Shown here: positions 63,501 through 64,000 of the stretch, one piece after another
How positions within the stretch are numbered: the first letter of the stretch is position 1
Layout: each line of letters opens with the position of its first letter
Source of the DNA: Paenactinomyces guangxiensis
GTDB lineage: Bacteria; Bacillota; Bacilli; Thermoactinomycetales; Thermoactinomycetaceae
Direction of reading: 5' to 3'
Length of the DNA stretch: 64,000 nucleotides
Assembly: GCF_016055185.1 (NCBI RefSeq)
Contig: NZ_JAECVR010000014.1
Span: forward strand, 53,774 to 117,773
Translations under genes and position numbers: made by a program
Notes under the pieces: generated by a model
The model's input: the letters and a program-made list of their open reading frames with translations, nothing else
Databases searched by the model: none
Told to the model about the DNA's origin: nothing

Positions 63501-63524
63501 ACGAAATCATGTTGTTGGTGAGGA

Positions 63525-63552
63525 GGTTCCCTAAATACGGGGAATCTTTTCT
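63525..63552 (+). terminator. Probable terminator of the MFS gene
   Basis: A short stem GGTTCCC / GGGGAATC with a 7-base loop and CTTTTCTATT after it. Confidence 0.5.
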
Positions 63553-63633
63553 ATTATTTATAAGGATCGGGTGTCCTCAGGTAAAAGAGCGGACAAACCC
63601 AATTTTTTACGCCGTCATTTTTTAAAAAAAGTG

Positions 63634-63662
63634 TTGATTACAGAGGAGATCCGTGCTATATT
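63634..63662 (+). promoter_or_regulatory. rRNA operon promoter P1
   Basis: TTGATT (63634-63639) and TATATT (63657-63662) with a 17-base spacer, preceded by A/T-rich UP-element-like sequence (TTTTTTAAAAAAAG). Confidence 0.7.
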
Positions 63663-63733
63663 ATTTAACGCTGCTAATGCGGTCTGTTATCTTACGACCC
63701 GCCGAAGACAGCGAAAAAACTTCAAAAAAGTTG

Positions 63734-63762
63734 TTGACATATTCGCTTAGCCGTGATAAGAT
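63734..63762 (+). promoter_or_regulatory. rRNA operon promoter P2
   Basis: Consensus TTGACA (63734-63739), 17-base spacer and TAAGAT (63757-63762), with AAAAAAG upstream. Tandem promoters about 100 bases apart are usual for Bacillales rrn operons. Confidence 0.8.
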
Positions 63763-63807
63763 GAGTCTTGTCGCTGCTTAAATGAGTCAGCAACAAACGA
63801 AGCAAAG

Positions 63808-63823
63808 TGTTCCTTGAAAACTA
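63808..63823 (+). promoter_or_regulatory. boxA-like antitermination element in the rRNA leader
   Basis: TGTTCCTTGAAAACTA resembles the Bacillus rrn boxA (TGCTCTTTGAAAAC). It lies about 60 bases before the 16S 5' end, as expected for NusB-dependent antitermination. Confidence 0.65.
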
Positions 63824-63864
63824 AAGAGTGATTACACGACCTGTTGATTCTTTTTGAGCAATCA

Positions 63865-64000
63865 AACTTCATGGAGAGTTTGATCCTGGCTCAGGACGAA
63901 CGCTGGCGGCGTGCCTAATACATGCAAGTCGTGCGGGGACCCTCGGGTCCCAGCGGCGAACGGGTGAGTAACACGTGGGCAACCTGCCCGCAAGACCGGG
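63865..64000 (+). rRNA. 16S ribosomal RNA, 5' end only
   Basis: GGAGAGTTTGATCCTGGCTC, then GACGAACGCTGGCGGCGTGC and TAATACATGCAAGTCGTGCG are the universal first 60 bases of Firmicutes 16S. The V1 loop (GGGGACCCTCGGGTCCC) is compact and GC-rich. The gene runs off the window. The exact mature 5' end is uncertain by a few bases. Confidence 0.97.

Noticed and set aside
1..64000. CRISPR arrays or tRNA genes
   Set aside because: No regularly spaced repeats and no T-loop/anticodon arm combination were noticed by eye; a dedicated search could still find one.

Overview
The window comes from a spore-forming Gram-positive bacterium (Bacillales). Evidence: gerP-type germination genes, two Spo0M paralogues, PerR, BlaR1/BlaI, strong AGGAGG ribosome binding sites with frequent TTG/GTG starts, and a Bacillales-type 16S rRNA 5' end at the right edge. 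Base composition is moderate, with AT-rich islands. The 16S start and gene mix resemble Thermoactinomycetaceae, but this is a judgement from memory.

The most useful reading of the layout is a conserved chromosomal backbone stretched by inserted segments. hemL/gsaB (-, 23.8-25.1 kb), bcp/ygaF (+, 41.6 kb), perR (+, 50.3 kb), ygzB (-, 61.4 kb) and a 16S rRNA gene (+, 63.9 kb) occur in the same order and orientations as gsaB-ygaF-perR-ygzB-rrn in Bacillus subtilis as I recall it. Other genes sit between these anchors.

Region by region: 0-3.8 kb, FtsX-type permease and a two-component system. 3.9-10.8 kb, a mobile or decayed island: a frameshifted gene, an HTH-gene fragment, a group II intron remnant with a frameshifted reverse transcriptase abutting a broken ynfA, a cadCA cadmium operon with a co-transcribed methyltransferase, and relics of an integrase and a Tn3-family transposase. 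10.9-23 kb, a hydrolase, a P1-family peptidase, a coiled-coil protein, a secreted PL11 rhamnogalacturonan lyase, a small secreted protein and glutamate synthase large subunit. 23.3-28.6 kb, globin, hemL, a pseudokinase/coiled-coil protein and two Spo0M paralogues. 28.6-35.5 kb, pyruvate oxidase, arylamine N-acetyltransferase, a 2-hydroxyacid dehydrogenase, an NRAMP-like transporter and an acyltransferase. 35.7-43.6 kb, a DUF4363-like protein, an ABC exporter, paired fluoride channels, germination and coat genes, peroxiredoxin, a methyltransferase and endonuclease III.

43.9-50 kb: a methyltransferase with an internal deletion, a GNAT enzyme, and a convergent two-component/ABC cassette of the peptide-antibiotic resistance type. 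50.3-57.8 kb: perR with a Per-box-like site, a colinear beta-lactamase/blaR1/blaI cluster, DinB, pentapeptide-repeat and Nudix proteins, and a scar carrying an arginyl-tRNA synthetase C-terminal fragment. 57.9-64 kb: a sugar isomerase/dehydrogenase pair, a C-terminally truncated AMP-binding enzyme, ygzB, an MFS exporter and the rRNA promoters.

The strongest candidates for something undescribed are the pseudokinase/ER-K helix protein upstream of tandem Spo0M genes, and the junction where a 5'-less group II intron meets a broken ynfA inside a cadmium operon.
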